Shown here: positions 1 through 5,842 of the stretch, one piece after another | Layout of the letters: the number at the start of each line of letters is the position of its first letter | Numbering within the stretch: position 1 is the first letter of the stretch | From: DATARH01 sp046724035 | GTDB taxonomy: Bacteria > Pseudomonadota > Alphaproteobacteria > ATCC43930 > CGMCC-115725 | Reading direction: 5' to 3' | NCBI GenBank assembly: GCA_046724035.1 | Contig: JBKOVT010000351.1 | Coordinates: forward strand, 1-6,142 | Length of the DNA stretch: 6,142 bases | Program-made: the position numbers and the translations under genes | Notes under the pieces: generated by a model | Told to the model about the DNA's origin: nothing | What the model saw: the letters and a program-made list of their open reading frames with translations, nothing else | Databases searched by the model: none

Positions 1-1166
1 CGGCCCACGGCGCAGCCGACAAACAAGGTCGCGCCGACCGGCGGGTGGCAGAGGCCGATCCCGAGGTTCATCAGCATGATCATGCCGAAATGCACGGGGT
101 CGACCCCGAATTTCATGACGACCGGCAACAGAATCGGCGTCGTGATCAGGATCGACGGCGCCATGTCGACAAGGCATCCGAGCACCAACAAGAGGGCGTT
201 GATCAGCAGGAGGATCACATATTTGTTGCTCGACAATGTCAGGAAGAAGGCGGTGATCTTCGCCGGCATCTGCATCAGCGCCATCATGTAGCCGACCGCG
301 GCGGCGCAGGCGATCAGCATCATGACCATCGCGACGGTGCGCAGCGTCCGGTAGACCAAGAGCGGCAAATCGCGCCAGCGGTAGTCGCGATAGACAAACA
401 TCGTGACGAGAAAGGCATAGACGCAGGCGACCGCCCCCGCCTCGATAGCGGTGAATACCCCGCCGAGTATGCCGCCCAGAATGATCACCAGCGTGATGAG
501 TCCCCAGGCCGCATCGATCGTGATCTTCAACGCGTCCCGCAGCGGCACCGCTTCGCCGGTCGGGTGGCCATTCCGGTAAGCCAGGACGACGCAAAGAAGC
601 ATCAGCGACATGCCGAGCAGCAGCCCCGGCATGACCCCGGCCATGAATAGGCTCGCGATCGAGATCGTGCCGCCCGTTGCCAGCGAATAGATGACGGCGT
701 TATGGCTCGGCGGCACCAGGAGGCCCTGCACCGAGGCGGCGATCGTCACATTCGTCGAGAAGACACGTGGATAACCCGATTTCTCCATTTGGGGGATCAT
801 CACCGAGCCGATCGCTGAAGCATCGGCGACCGAGGATCCCGAGATGCCGCTCATGAACGTAGTCGCCATGATGTTGACGAGGGACAGCCCGCCCCGGAGC
901 CGCAACAGCCCGACGAGGACATTGGCAAAGGCGACAAGCCGCCGCGCCATGCCGCCTTCCGCCATGATCGCGCCGGCCAGTACAAAGAACGGGATCGTCA
1001 GCATGGCGAATTTGCTGACGCCGCTCGAGATCTGCAGCATGACCGCTTCGGTCGGGATGCCGATCCACCACGCGCCGGCCAGGGCCGCCAAGGCCAGCGC
1101 ATAGGCGATCGGCACGCCCAGCGCGATCGCGAGCAAGAGGCCGCCGATGACGATTAGCGCATCCAT
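1..1166 (-). CDS. dctM: TRAP transporter large permease subunit DctM (C-terminus cut by window edge)
   Basis: This is the large (about 12-helix) inner-membrane subunit of a TRAP transporter, which in this family forms the Na+-coupled path for the solute delivered by DctP. The reading frame is open from the ATG at 1166 to the left edge, giving 388 codons. Family members are usually about 425-435 residues, so roughly 40 C-terminal residues are missing. The protein is highly hydrophobic throughout. The family signature is clear: TIPFFVLAGAIMAEGG at about residues 57-72, SGISGSSVADASAIG at 106-120, VPPSHNAVIY at 151-160, and near the edge a GLCHPPVG stretch followed by LFVGCAVG. The start lies 15 bp after the dctQ stop, which implies one transcript and probably coupled translation; the upstream Shine-Dalgarno is weak. 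Identification is firm. The substrate is not determined by this subunit. Confidence 0.96.
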   Translation of the reverse strand, partial: MDALIVIGGLLLAIALGVPIAYALALAALAGAWWIGIPTEAVMLQISSGVSKFAMLTIPFFVLAGAIMAEGGMARRLVAFANVLVGLLRLRGGLSLVNIMATTFMSGISGSSVADASAIGSVMIPQMEKSGYPRVFSTNVTIAASVQGLLVPPSHNAVIYSLATGGTISIASLFMAGVMPGLLLGMSLMLLCVVLAYRNGHPTGEAVPLRDALKITIDAAWGLITLVIILGGILGGVFTAIEAGAVACVYAFLVTMFVYRDYRWRDLPLLVYRTLRTVAMVMMLIACAAAVGYMMALMQMPAKITAFFLTLSSNKYVILLLINALLLVLGCLVDMAPSILITTPILLPVVMKFGVDPVHFGMIMLMNLGIGLCHPPVGATLFVGCAVG

Positions 1167-1181
1167 TTGACTGGTCCGGGA

Positions 1182-1751
1182 TTAGTCCGGCGCCGCCACG
1201 CGCCAATCGGTCAGCTGAGGCGGCGGCCCGATCAGCAGGCGCTCGATGATGAACAGCAATGTCACCGCGCCGCCAATCGGGATCGGCAGATAGGTCGCGC
1301 CGACCGACAGAAACGGGAATTCGGCGATGACCTGCTGCCATGTCGCGGCGACGAGCCGCGCGCCCCACACGACCATGAAGATGCTGACCAACGCCATCAG
1401 CCCCTCGGCGATCAGATCGACGAGGCGTCGCGGCAACGGCGGCAGCAGATCGCGGGCCACGGTCACCCGCATATGAACGCCGGCGCGGTAGCACATCGCC
1501 GCGCCAAAGAACGTCAGCACGATGCTCAGGAGGATCGCCATCGGCTCCGGCCACGAGGCCGCGCTCTCCAACACATAGCGCGTGTAGACGCCCCACGGCA
1601 CGACAAGCGAGATCAACACCAACGCCGACCCGGCGATAATCGCGCAACCGCGATACAGCACATCCATCGCGCGCCGCAGCGGATTCGCGCCCGCTGGGTC
1701 GCGCCGTTGCTCCGTGTCATGTGACTCGCGCATTGTAATCTGAGCGGACAT
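1182..1751 (-). CDS. dctQ: TRAP transporter small permease subunit DctQ
   Basis: This is the 189-residue, four-helix small membrane subunit that pairs with DctM and helps dock the solute-binding protein. Hydrophobic segments lie at about residues 33-53, 70-88, 112-134 and 153-173. Between and within the first two are the family marks: YTRYV at 56-60, SWPEPMA at 66-72 (the conserved Trp-x-Glu element, here with Pro in place of the usual second Glu) and AGVHMRV at 90-96. The ATG at 1751 is preceded by AGGAG (plus-strand 1761-1765) with a 9-nt spacer, which favours it over the internal Met7. The N-terminal 25 residues are polar and unconserved-looking. The gene is second in the dctP-dctQ-dctM operon and ends 15 bp before dctM. 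Confidence 0.95.
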   Translation of the reverse strand: MSAQITMRESHDTEQRRDPAGANPLRRAMDVLYRGCAIIAGSALVLISLVVPWGVYTRYVLESAASWPEPMAILLSIVLTFFGAAMCYRAGVHMRVTVARDLLPPLPRRLVDLIAEGLMALVSIFMVVWGARLVAATWQQVIAEFPFLSVGATYLPIPIGGAVTLLFIIERLLIGPPPQLTDWRVAAPD

Positions 1752-1760
1752 CCCCAGAGT

Positions 1761-1765
1761 CTCCT
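1761..1765 (-). promoter_or_regulatory. Ribosome binding site of dctQ
   Basis: AGGAG on the minus strand ends 9 nt before the ATG at 1751. It lies just downstream of the intergenic inverted repeat, so dctQ has its own translation signal and does not depend on coupling to dctP. Confidence 0.6.
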
Positions 1766-1769
1766 ACCG

Positions 1770-1849
1770 GTCGTCCCGGCGAAAACCGGGACCCACCGAG
1801 CAGTCGTACGAACAGCGGAAGAGTGGGTCCCGGCTTGCGCCGGGACGAC
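1770..1849. repeat. Inverted pair of 27-bp palindromic repeats (REP/BIME-like) between dctP and dctQ
   Basis: The left arm (1770-1796) and right arm (1823-1849) are reverse complements at 25 of 27 positions, with a 26-bp spacer. Each arm is itself a small hairpin: TCCCGG / CCGGGA around a 6-nt loop on the left, and TCCCGGC / GCCGGGA around TTGC on the right. The whole can fold as one long stem or as two small ones. This GTCCCGGC...CCGGGAC motif followed by CCAC matches a repeat that I recall as dispersed in many alphaproteobacterial genomes, where frames through it give phantom peptides such as PAQAGTH and VFAGTT. In the transcript it would lie between the dctP stop and dctQ. It could stabilise the dctP message or cause partial termination, but there is no U-tract of an intrinsic terminator. 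Confidence 0.85.
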
Positions 1850-1894
1850 GACTTGGAGGCAATGCATAACTCCGAAGAAAGAAGTCGATCGGGC

Positions 1895-2890
1895 TCAGCT
1901 CACGGCCTGGATCTGTTTGATCAAATCGGTGAACTTGCTGCCATATTTGTCCCAGACCGGCTTGACCGCATCCTGGAATGGCTTCTTGTCGGCGATATGA
2001 TCGATCTCGATATTGCCGCTCTTCATCCGGTCGAAGGCTTCAGCCTCTTTCTTGTCCCACAGGTCGCGCGCATCGGCCTGCGTCTCACGCGAGAGCTTTT
2101 TGAGCAGCGCCTGGTCGTCCGGCGACAACTGCTCCCATCCGGCTTTCGAATAGACCAGCATCTCCGGCACGATCAGGTGCTGGCTGTCGGTGTAGAACTT
2201 GGCGACCTGGTAATGGTTGTCGAAGACAAAGCTCGGCGGATTGTTTTCCGCGCCATCGATGACGCCGGTCTGCAATGCGCTGAATACCTGGTCGTAGCCC
2301 ATGGCGACGCCGTTCGCGCCAAGTGCGTTCGCCATCTCGACAAAAATCGGGTTGCCGATGACGCGGATCTTAAGCCCCTTCAGATCGGCGATGCTCTTGA
2401 TCGGATGCTTCGTGTCATAAAAACTGCGCGCGCCGGCATCCATCCAGCACAGCCCGACCAGCTTTGCATTCGGGTTGGCGGTAACCTTGTCGAGCAATTG
2501 CTGCCCGATCGCGCCGTCGATGACCTTCCGCATGTGAGCCACATCGCGAAATACGAACGGCAGGTTCAGGACATTGAGATCATCGACGACGGGGCCGAGC
2601 GTTCCGACGCTGACCCGGGCGAACTGGATCGCGCCGACCTGTGCCTGCTCGATGACCTCCTTCTCGCCGCCCAATTGCATCGAGGCGTACATCTGGATCG
2701 AGAGGCGCCCATTCGTCGCCTGTTCGAGCTTTTTGCTCATATTCTCGACCGCCTGGACGGTCGGATAGCCTTCGGGGTGGACGTCCGAGGCCTTCAGCAC
2801 TTTCTTGTCTTGCGCCGCTGCGCGATGTCCTCCGATAGCGCCGCTCACGACGACAGCGCCGGCCGCGCCGAGCAAATCGCGTCTTCTCAT
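1895..2890 (-). CDS. dctP: TRAP transporter solute-binding protein DctP, probable sugar-acid binder
   Basis: This is the 331-residue periplasmic receptor that captures a carboxylate and hands it to DctQM. The N-terminus MRRRDLLGAAGAVVVSGAIG has an arginine pair and a hydrophobic core, followed by an AAA-QD cleavage site after about residue 26. This looks like a twin-arginine signal (RRDLL), though without the usual Ser/Thr before the pair. The family landmarks are present: ASMQLGGEKEVIEQ at 69-82, the LPFVFRD element at 110-116, and GLKIRV at 172-177, where Arg176 is in the position of the conserved carboxylate-binding arginine. ALQTGVIDGAENNPPSF at 205-221 and the following HYQVAKFYTDSQHLIVPE stretch resemble the DctP branch that includes uronate and related sugar-acid receptors. 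That substrate assignment is inference. The gene is first in the operon, next to a divergent GntR regulator. GGAGG (2897-2901) with a 6-nt spacer supports the ATG at 2890. Confidence 0.95.
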   Translation of the reverse strand: MRRRDLLGAAGAVVVSGAIGGHRAAAQDKKVLKASDVHPEGYPTVQAVENMSKKLEQATNGRLSIQMYASMQLGGEKEVIEQAQVGAIQFARVSVGTLGPVVDDLNVLNLPFVFRDVAHMRKVIDGAIGQQLLDKVTANPNAKLVGLCWMDAGARSFYDTKHPIKSIADLKGLKIRVIGNPIFVEMANALGANGVAMGYDQVFSALQTGVIDGAENNPPSFVFDNHYQVAKFYTDSQHLIVPEMLVYSKAGWEQLSPDDQALLKKLSRETQADARDLWDKKEAEAFDRMKSGNIEIDHIADKKPFQDAVKPVWDKYGSKFTDLIKQIQAVS

Positions 2891-2896
2891 GGCATC

Positions 2897-2901
2897 CCTC
2901 C
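2897..2901 (-). promoter_or_regulatory. Strong ribosome binding site of dctP
   Basis: GGAGG, inside a GGGGAGGG run on the minus strand (2896-2903), lies 6 nt before the ATG at 2890. It is the strongest Shine-Dalgarno in the window, in keeping with the excess of binding protein over membrane subunits expected of TRAP systems. Confidence 0.7.
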
Positions 2902-2957
2902 CCTTCCGGCGCCGGCAGGCTCGCGCCGCGGTTGACCAGCAGAACCTCGAATGGCAG

Positions 2958-2980
2958 ATTTATATGATAACCTGATAAAT
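2958..2980. promoter_or_regulatory. Candidate operator for the divergent GntR regulator
   Basis: This is an interrupted palindrome, ATTTAT-N11-ATAAAT, with perfect 6-bp arms centred at 2969. Nested in it are a second small palindrome, TTAT-ATG-ATAA (2960-2970), and a direct repeat of TGATAA at 2965-2970 and 2973-2978. The shorter palindrome has the spacing of the FadR-subfamily operator pattern (TNGT-N3-ACNA), but with A and T replacing the G and C. It overlaps the -10 box and fills the spacer of the predicted dctP promoter, and it lies 17-39 bp upstream of the regulator's GTG. Binding here would block dctP and could also repress the regulator gene. Which half-sites are recognised is uncertain. 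Confidence 0.5.
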
Positions 2981-2986
2981 TGTCGA
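2959..2986 (-). promoter_or_regulatory. Predicted sigma-70 promoter of the dctPQM operon
   Basis: On the minus strand, TCGACA (2981-2986; 5 of 6 to TTGACA) and TATAAA (2959-2964; 5 of 6 to TATAAT) are separated by 16 bp. This would start transcription near 2952, leaving a leader of about 60 nt before the dctP ATG. The block is AT-rich in otherwise very GC-rich DNA. A palindromic operator candidate covers the -10 element and spacer. The promoter is predicted from sequence only. Confidence 0.65.
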
Positions 2987-2996
2987 GCCCCAAACC

Positions 2997-3758
2997 GTGC
3001 CAAAGCACAGCGATTCCGGTCTCGTTCTGCAGCCGGTCGCGCCGCCGCGAAATTTGAGCCGCGAGATCGCCGAGCGGATCGCCGCGCACATCGCCGGCGC
3101 TAAGTTGGCGCCCGGCGCGAAATTGCCGACCGAGCAGGAAATGGCCGCCGCGATGGGCGTCAGCCGCACGGTCGTGCGCGAGGCGGTCGCCGCCTTGCGC
3201 GCGGATGGCCTTGTGGTGACGCGCCAGGGTGCCGGCGCCTTTGTCGCGCCCGATGCCGACCGGCGTCCCTTCCGCCTCGCGCTCGATGGCTTGCCCTCGA
3301 TTGCCGAGGTGCTCGAGATCATGGAATTGCGCGCCAGCGTCGAGGTCGAAGCGGCGGGTCTCGCCGCGAGCCGCGGCTCGGCAAAGGCACGCCGCCGGGT
3401 CGCGCAGGCATTGGCCGGGATCGACAAGGCGCTCAAGCGCGGCGAAGCGGCGATCGAAGAGGATTTCGCGTTTCACCGCGCGATCGCTGCCGCGACCGGC
3501 AATCCGCAGTTCCCGCACTTTCTCGAATATCTCGGCCGCTTCATCATCCCGCGGCAAAGCATTCGGGTTGCGGCGCACCGGCCGGAGGGTCAGCGCGCCT
3601 ATCTCGAAACCTTTCAGCGCGAGCATGCCGCGATCTGCGAATCGATCCTGGCCGGTGACGCCGAACGAGCGCGCGACGCCATGCGGCGGCACCTCGGCAA
3701 CAGCCAGGCGCGCTACCGGCGGCTCGCCGCCGAGGCCGGAGGAAAGAAGCAGGCTTGA
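2997..3758 (+). CDS. GntR-family transcriptional regulator, FadR subfamily (FCD domain)
   Basis: This is a 253-residue ligand-responsive DNA-binding protein, most likely a repressor of the adjacent TRAP operon. An N-terminal GntR winged helix spans about residues 18-85 (NLSREIAERIAAHI, LPTEQEMAAAMGVSRTVVREAVAALRADG, then the wing VVTRQGAGAFV). An all-helical FCD ligand-binding domain spans about 101-245. The likely metal-binding set of FCD domains is intact: Asp156 and His160 (DFAFH), His210 (REHAAI) and His232 (RRHL). FCD regulators of this type commonly answer to sugar acids or other organic acids, which fits the neighbouring transporter. The start is a GTG at 2997; an in-frame stop at 2976-2978 rules out a longer protein. 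There is no clear Shine-Dalgarno. A -10-like TATGAT (2963-2968) lies upstream with no convincing -35. Family assignment is firm; the target and ligand are inferred. Confidence 0.94.
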   Translation: MPKHSDSGLVLQPVAPPRNLSREIAERIAAHIAGAKLAPGAKLPTEQEMAAAMGVSRTVVREAVAALRADGLVVTRQGAGAFVAPDADRRPFRLALDGLPSIAEVLEIMELRASVEVEAAGLAASRGSAKARRRVAQALAGIDKALKRGEAAIEEDFAFHRAIAAATGNPQFPHFLEYLGRFIIPRQSIRVAAHRPEGQRAYLETFQREHAAICESILAGDAERARDAMRRHLGNSQARYRRLAAEAGGKKQA

Positions 3759-4162
3759 CGATCGCGACGCGCGTGACCTTTGGCGCGCCGCAACTTTTGC
3801 GCGCTACTTGCGTGGATTACTTGGAAAAAATACCCCGGATTGGTCACAGCCGCAGCCGGGCGATCCCGTGTATCTTCCACCGCATGACGTACGAGGGATC
3901 AACCGCGCCGGCGTCGATCTTGCCGCTTCTGGCGCGGTGGCGCTTGTCATTACCCGAGCAGCGGCCCCCGCTTCTCGCGCAGGCCTTGCGGGTCGAGGCG
4001 CAGCGCTGCTTCCGCTTGGCGCGCGGCATCGCTAGCTCCGAATTGGCTGACGAGCTTGATGCGATCGGCCGCGCTTTCGAGAGCGAAGCTGAGGAGCTCG
4101 AGACCCGCCATACGCCTGATGACGACAACCCCTTTGCGGACGAGCTCGCCGCCGCCGACTGA
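3755..4162 (+). CDS. Small hypothetical protein, 135 aa (or 92 aa from an internal ATG)
   Basis: I do not recognise this gene. With the TTG start at 3755 it overlaps the regulator stop by 4 bp (TTGA), and a GGAGGA at 3738-3743 sits 11 nt upstream, a slightly long spacing. The first 43 codons, however, look poor: an AT-richer patch around 3819-3832 and an uncharacteristic peptide. The part from the ATG at 3884 looks properly coding, so the real product may be a 92-residue protein starting MTYEGST, although that ATG lacks a Shine-Dalgarno. The C-terminal half is helical and charged (ALRVEAQRCFRLARGIAS, then ELADELDAIGRAFESEAEELE) and ends in an acidic tail. It resembles in style the small soluble alphaproteobacterial proteins with an Arg/Cys-Ala helix followed by an LxxxAxxxExxAxxLE helix. 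No signal peptide or membrane segment is evident. Confidence 0.55.
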   Translation: MTIATRVTFGAPQLLRATCVDYLEKIPRIGHSRSRAIPCIFHRMTYEGSTAPASILPLLARWRLSLPEQRPPLLAQALRVEAQRCFRLARGIASSELADELDAIGRAFESEAEELETRHTPDDDNPFADELAAAD

Positions 4163-4190
4163 CGTCGTCAAGCCTTTCCCAAAGACCCGT

Positions 4191-4209
4191 GCCCGGACTT
4201 GATCCGGGC
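4191..4209. terminator. Hairpin between convergent genes, possible bidirectional terminator or palindromic repeat
   Basis: GCCCGGA and TCCGGGC form a perfect 7-bp stem around the 5-nt loop CTTGA. It lies 28 bp after the small gene's stop and 82 bp beyond the kinase stop, where two convergent transcripts would end. Only a short T run (TTTT at 4217-4220) follows on the plus strand and none worth the name on the minus strand, so it is not a textbook intrinsic terminator. The sequence also resembles the CCCGG-CTTG-CCGGG palindromes repeated in rhizobial genomes. The rest of 4163-4291 shows no gene. Confidence 0.45.
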
Positions 4210-4291
4210 GCTCACATTTTGCTGCCGCGCTAGGCTGCCCCAAGATGCGGACGATCAGGGGCCCGCGCCGCGACAAACGCGATGACGCGGT

Positions 4292-5842
4292 TCAGGCGAA
4301 GCGCGGCGCCACCGGCAACCGGGCGAGCGGCAGCCGGATGTGAATGATGAGCCCATGCGGGATGCGATTCTGCGCCTCTATCGTCCCGTGCATCGCTTCG
4401 ACATTGCGCCGCGCGATCGAGAGCCCGATGCCAAAGCTTTCCGGGCCGGAGGGGTTCGGCGCGCCTTTTCGGCGGGCCGAGAAATAACGCTCGAAGATCT
4501 GGTCGAGCTGGGCGGGCAGCACGCCCGGGCCTTCATCGCAGATCTCGATATGCGCGATGTCACGCTCCTGCCGCATCCGCACCAAGATTTCGCTGCCGGA
4601 GGGCGCAAACGAGGCGGCGTTGTCGATCAGGTTTTCGATGACCGTTTCGATGATTGCTTCGCTGCCGAGCACATAGACGCCGGGCGACAGCTCGCCGCGC
4701 AGCCGGAGATCGCGCCCCGGTAAGAGCGCGGCGCGGCTGTCGATCAGCTTACCAAGAAGCCGCGGCAGATCGACCGGGCGCCGCGGCTCCGCGACTAGAT
4801 CGGCCGTCGCTTCGTCGAGCCGCCGCGCCGAGGCGACCAGCCCGTCGAGCCGGTCGAGCGAATGATCGACCCGCTCGATCGCGCGCCGCAGCCGCTGATT
4901 GTCGGCGCTGACGACGCGGCGCAGCGGCTCCAGCGACTGCCGGATCACCGCGATCGGCGTCTTGAAGGCGTGCGCATTGTCCTCCGCCGCCCGGCGGATC
5001 GCCGCCGCCGAGCCGTGCAACGCCTCGACCATGCGATCGAACTCGGCCGCGACCTCCGCAAGCTCGGGGATTTCGTTTCGCGCCGCGAAACCACCTGTGG
5101 TGCGGCCCTGCTCACGGATCTGCCGCGCTAAGAGGGCAAAGCGGCGCAGCCCGCCGCCGATCCCGAGCAAGGTCGTAAAGGTGATGATGACCATCGCGAG
5201 GTAGATCGCCGCGGCGATCTGCACGGTCGGGGTCGCCCAATATGGCTGGCCGAGATGCGCGCCGGGAAAGGCCTCGGCCGCAAACGACGCGACAACCGCC
5301 CAGCAGCCCGCTGGGGTCAACAGCGGCGTCACGGCGGTAACGATCTCGGCCCCGCCGGTCGGCCGATCGTAGAGCAGGGAAAACGGCATCTCGCCGCGGC
5401 AGCTCTGGGCGAGGCGGTCGAGCACCCCTTGCCCGGCCAGGAGCTGCCGCTCGGCATCAAGATTGTTCCCCGCGGCCGCGGGCCATGAGGCGACGTAATA
5501 GAACCCGTCGCCATCGGCGCCCTTTGGCGCCAGCAGCAGCTTGATCGTCGTGACCTTGCCGGCAAACCGCTCGAGCGGCTGGCCGAGCTGCGGCAGATCG
5601 CTGATCGCGGCGTTCTCGAGCTGCGGCAGCAGCGATTGGCTGATCACCCGGCCCTGATCGCGCACGCTTTGCAGCAGCAGGTCCTGGCTGTCCTGATACG
5701 CCTTTTGGAACTGGACGTAGAGGAAGACCGGGACCAGCGCAAAAATGAAGGCAAGCAGGCTCGTCTTGGCGCGGAGGGACCGCAGCCGCCAGACAAAGCC
5801 GAGCTTATGCCTCAGATAGCCAGCGGTAGCCGAAACCAGCAT
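4292..5842 (-). CDS. Membrane sensor histidine kinase with PhoQ-like H-box
   Basis: This is a 516-residue two-component sensor kinase, the presumed partner of the response regulator just upstream. A short cytoplasmic N-terminus is followed by a membrane helix at about 27-43, a roughly 160-residue periplasmic sensor region, a second helix at about 207-229 and a HAMP-like linker to about 283. The H-box has His291 in HAFKTPIAVI. The ATPase part has the N-box ENLIDNAA (Asn404, Asn408), G1 DEGPG at 436-440, F-box FERYF at 450-454 and G2 GIGLSIAR at 471-478, so it should be catalytically active. The H-box lacks the usual Glu or Asp after the histidine, as in PhoQ (HSLKTP). I chose the ATG at 5842: the frame stays open to an ATG at 5971, but that extension lies inside the regulator's winged-helix codons. 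The start overlaps the regulator by 38 bp. The signal sensed is unknown. Confidence 0.93.
   Translation of the reverse strand: MLVSATAGYLRHKLGFVWRLRSLRAKTSLLAFIFALVPVFLYVQFQKAYQDSQDLLLQSVRDQGRVISQSLLPQLENAAISDLPQLGQPLERFAGKVTTIKLLLAPKGADGDGFYYVASWPAAAGNNLDAERQLLAGQGVLDRLAQSCRGEMPFSLLYDRPTGGAEIVTAVTPLLTPAGCWAVVASFAAEAFPGAHLGQPYWATPTVQIAAAIYLAMVIITFTTLLGIGGGLRRFALLARQIREQGRTTGGFAARNEIPELAEVAAEFDRMVEALHGSAAAIRRAAEDNAHAFKTPIAVIRQSLEPLRRVVSADNQRLRRAIERVDHSLDRLDGLVASARRLDEATADLVAEPRRPVDLPRLLGKLIDSRAALLPGRDLRLRGELSPGVYVLGSEAIIETVIENLIDNAASFAPSGSEILVRMRQERDIAHIEICDEGPGVLPAQLDQIFERYFSARRKGAPNPSGPESFGIGLSIARRNVEAMHGTIEAQNRIPHGLIIHIRLPLARLPVAPRFA

Noticed and set aside
45..650. 201-residue plus-strand frame opposite dctM, rich in His, Asp, Gln and Arg
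   Set aside because: The composition is that of the reverse strand of a membrane protein; the opposite strand encodes conserved DctM sequence.
700..1647. 315-residue minus-strand frame across dctM and dctQ
   Set aside because: It is an Arg/Ala-rich shadow in another frame; the dctM and dctQ frames over the same bases carry clear family motifs.
1613..1867. Minus-strand open frame encoding a VVPAQAGTH...WVPVFAGTT peptide
   Set aside because: It is generated by reading through the paired palindromic repeat and then the start of dctQ in the wrong frame; such peptides are typical phantom translations of this repeat.
1823..2935. 370-residue plus-strand frame opposite dctP
   Set aside because: It is a long antisense frame caused by high GC; its Asp/Leu/Arg-rich translation has no recognisable motif, while dctP on the other strand is unmistakable.
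2580..3692. 370-residue minus-strand frame opposite the GntR gene and into dctP
   Set aside because: It is an antisense shadow running through the dctP promoter and the regulator gene, without domain signatures.
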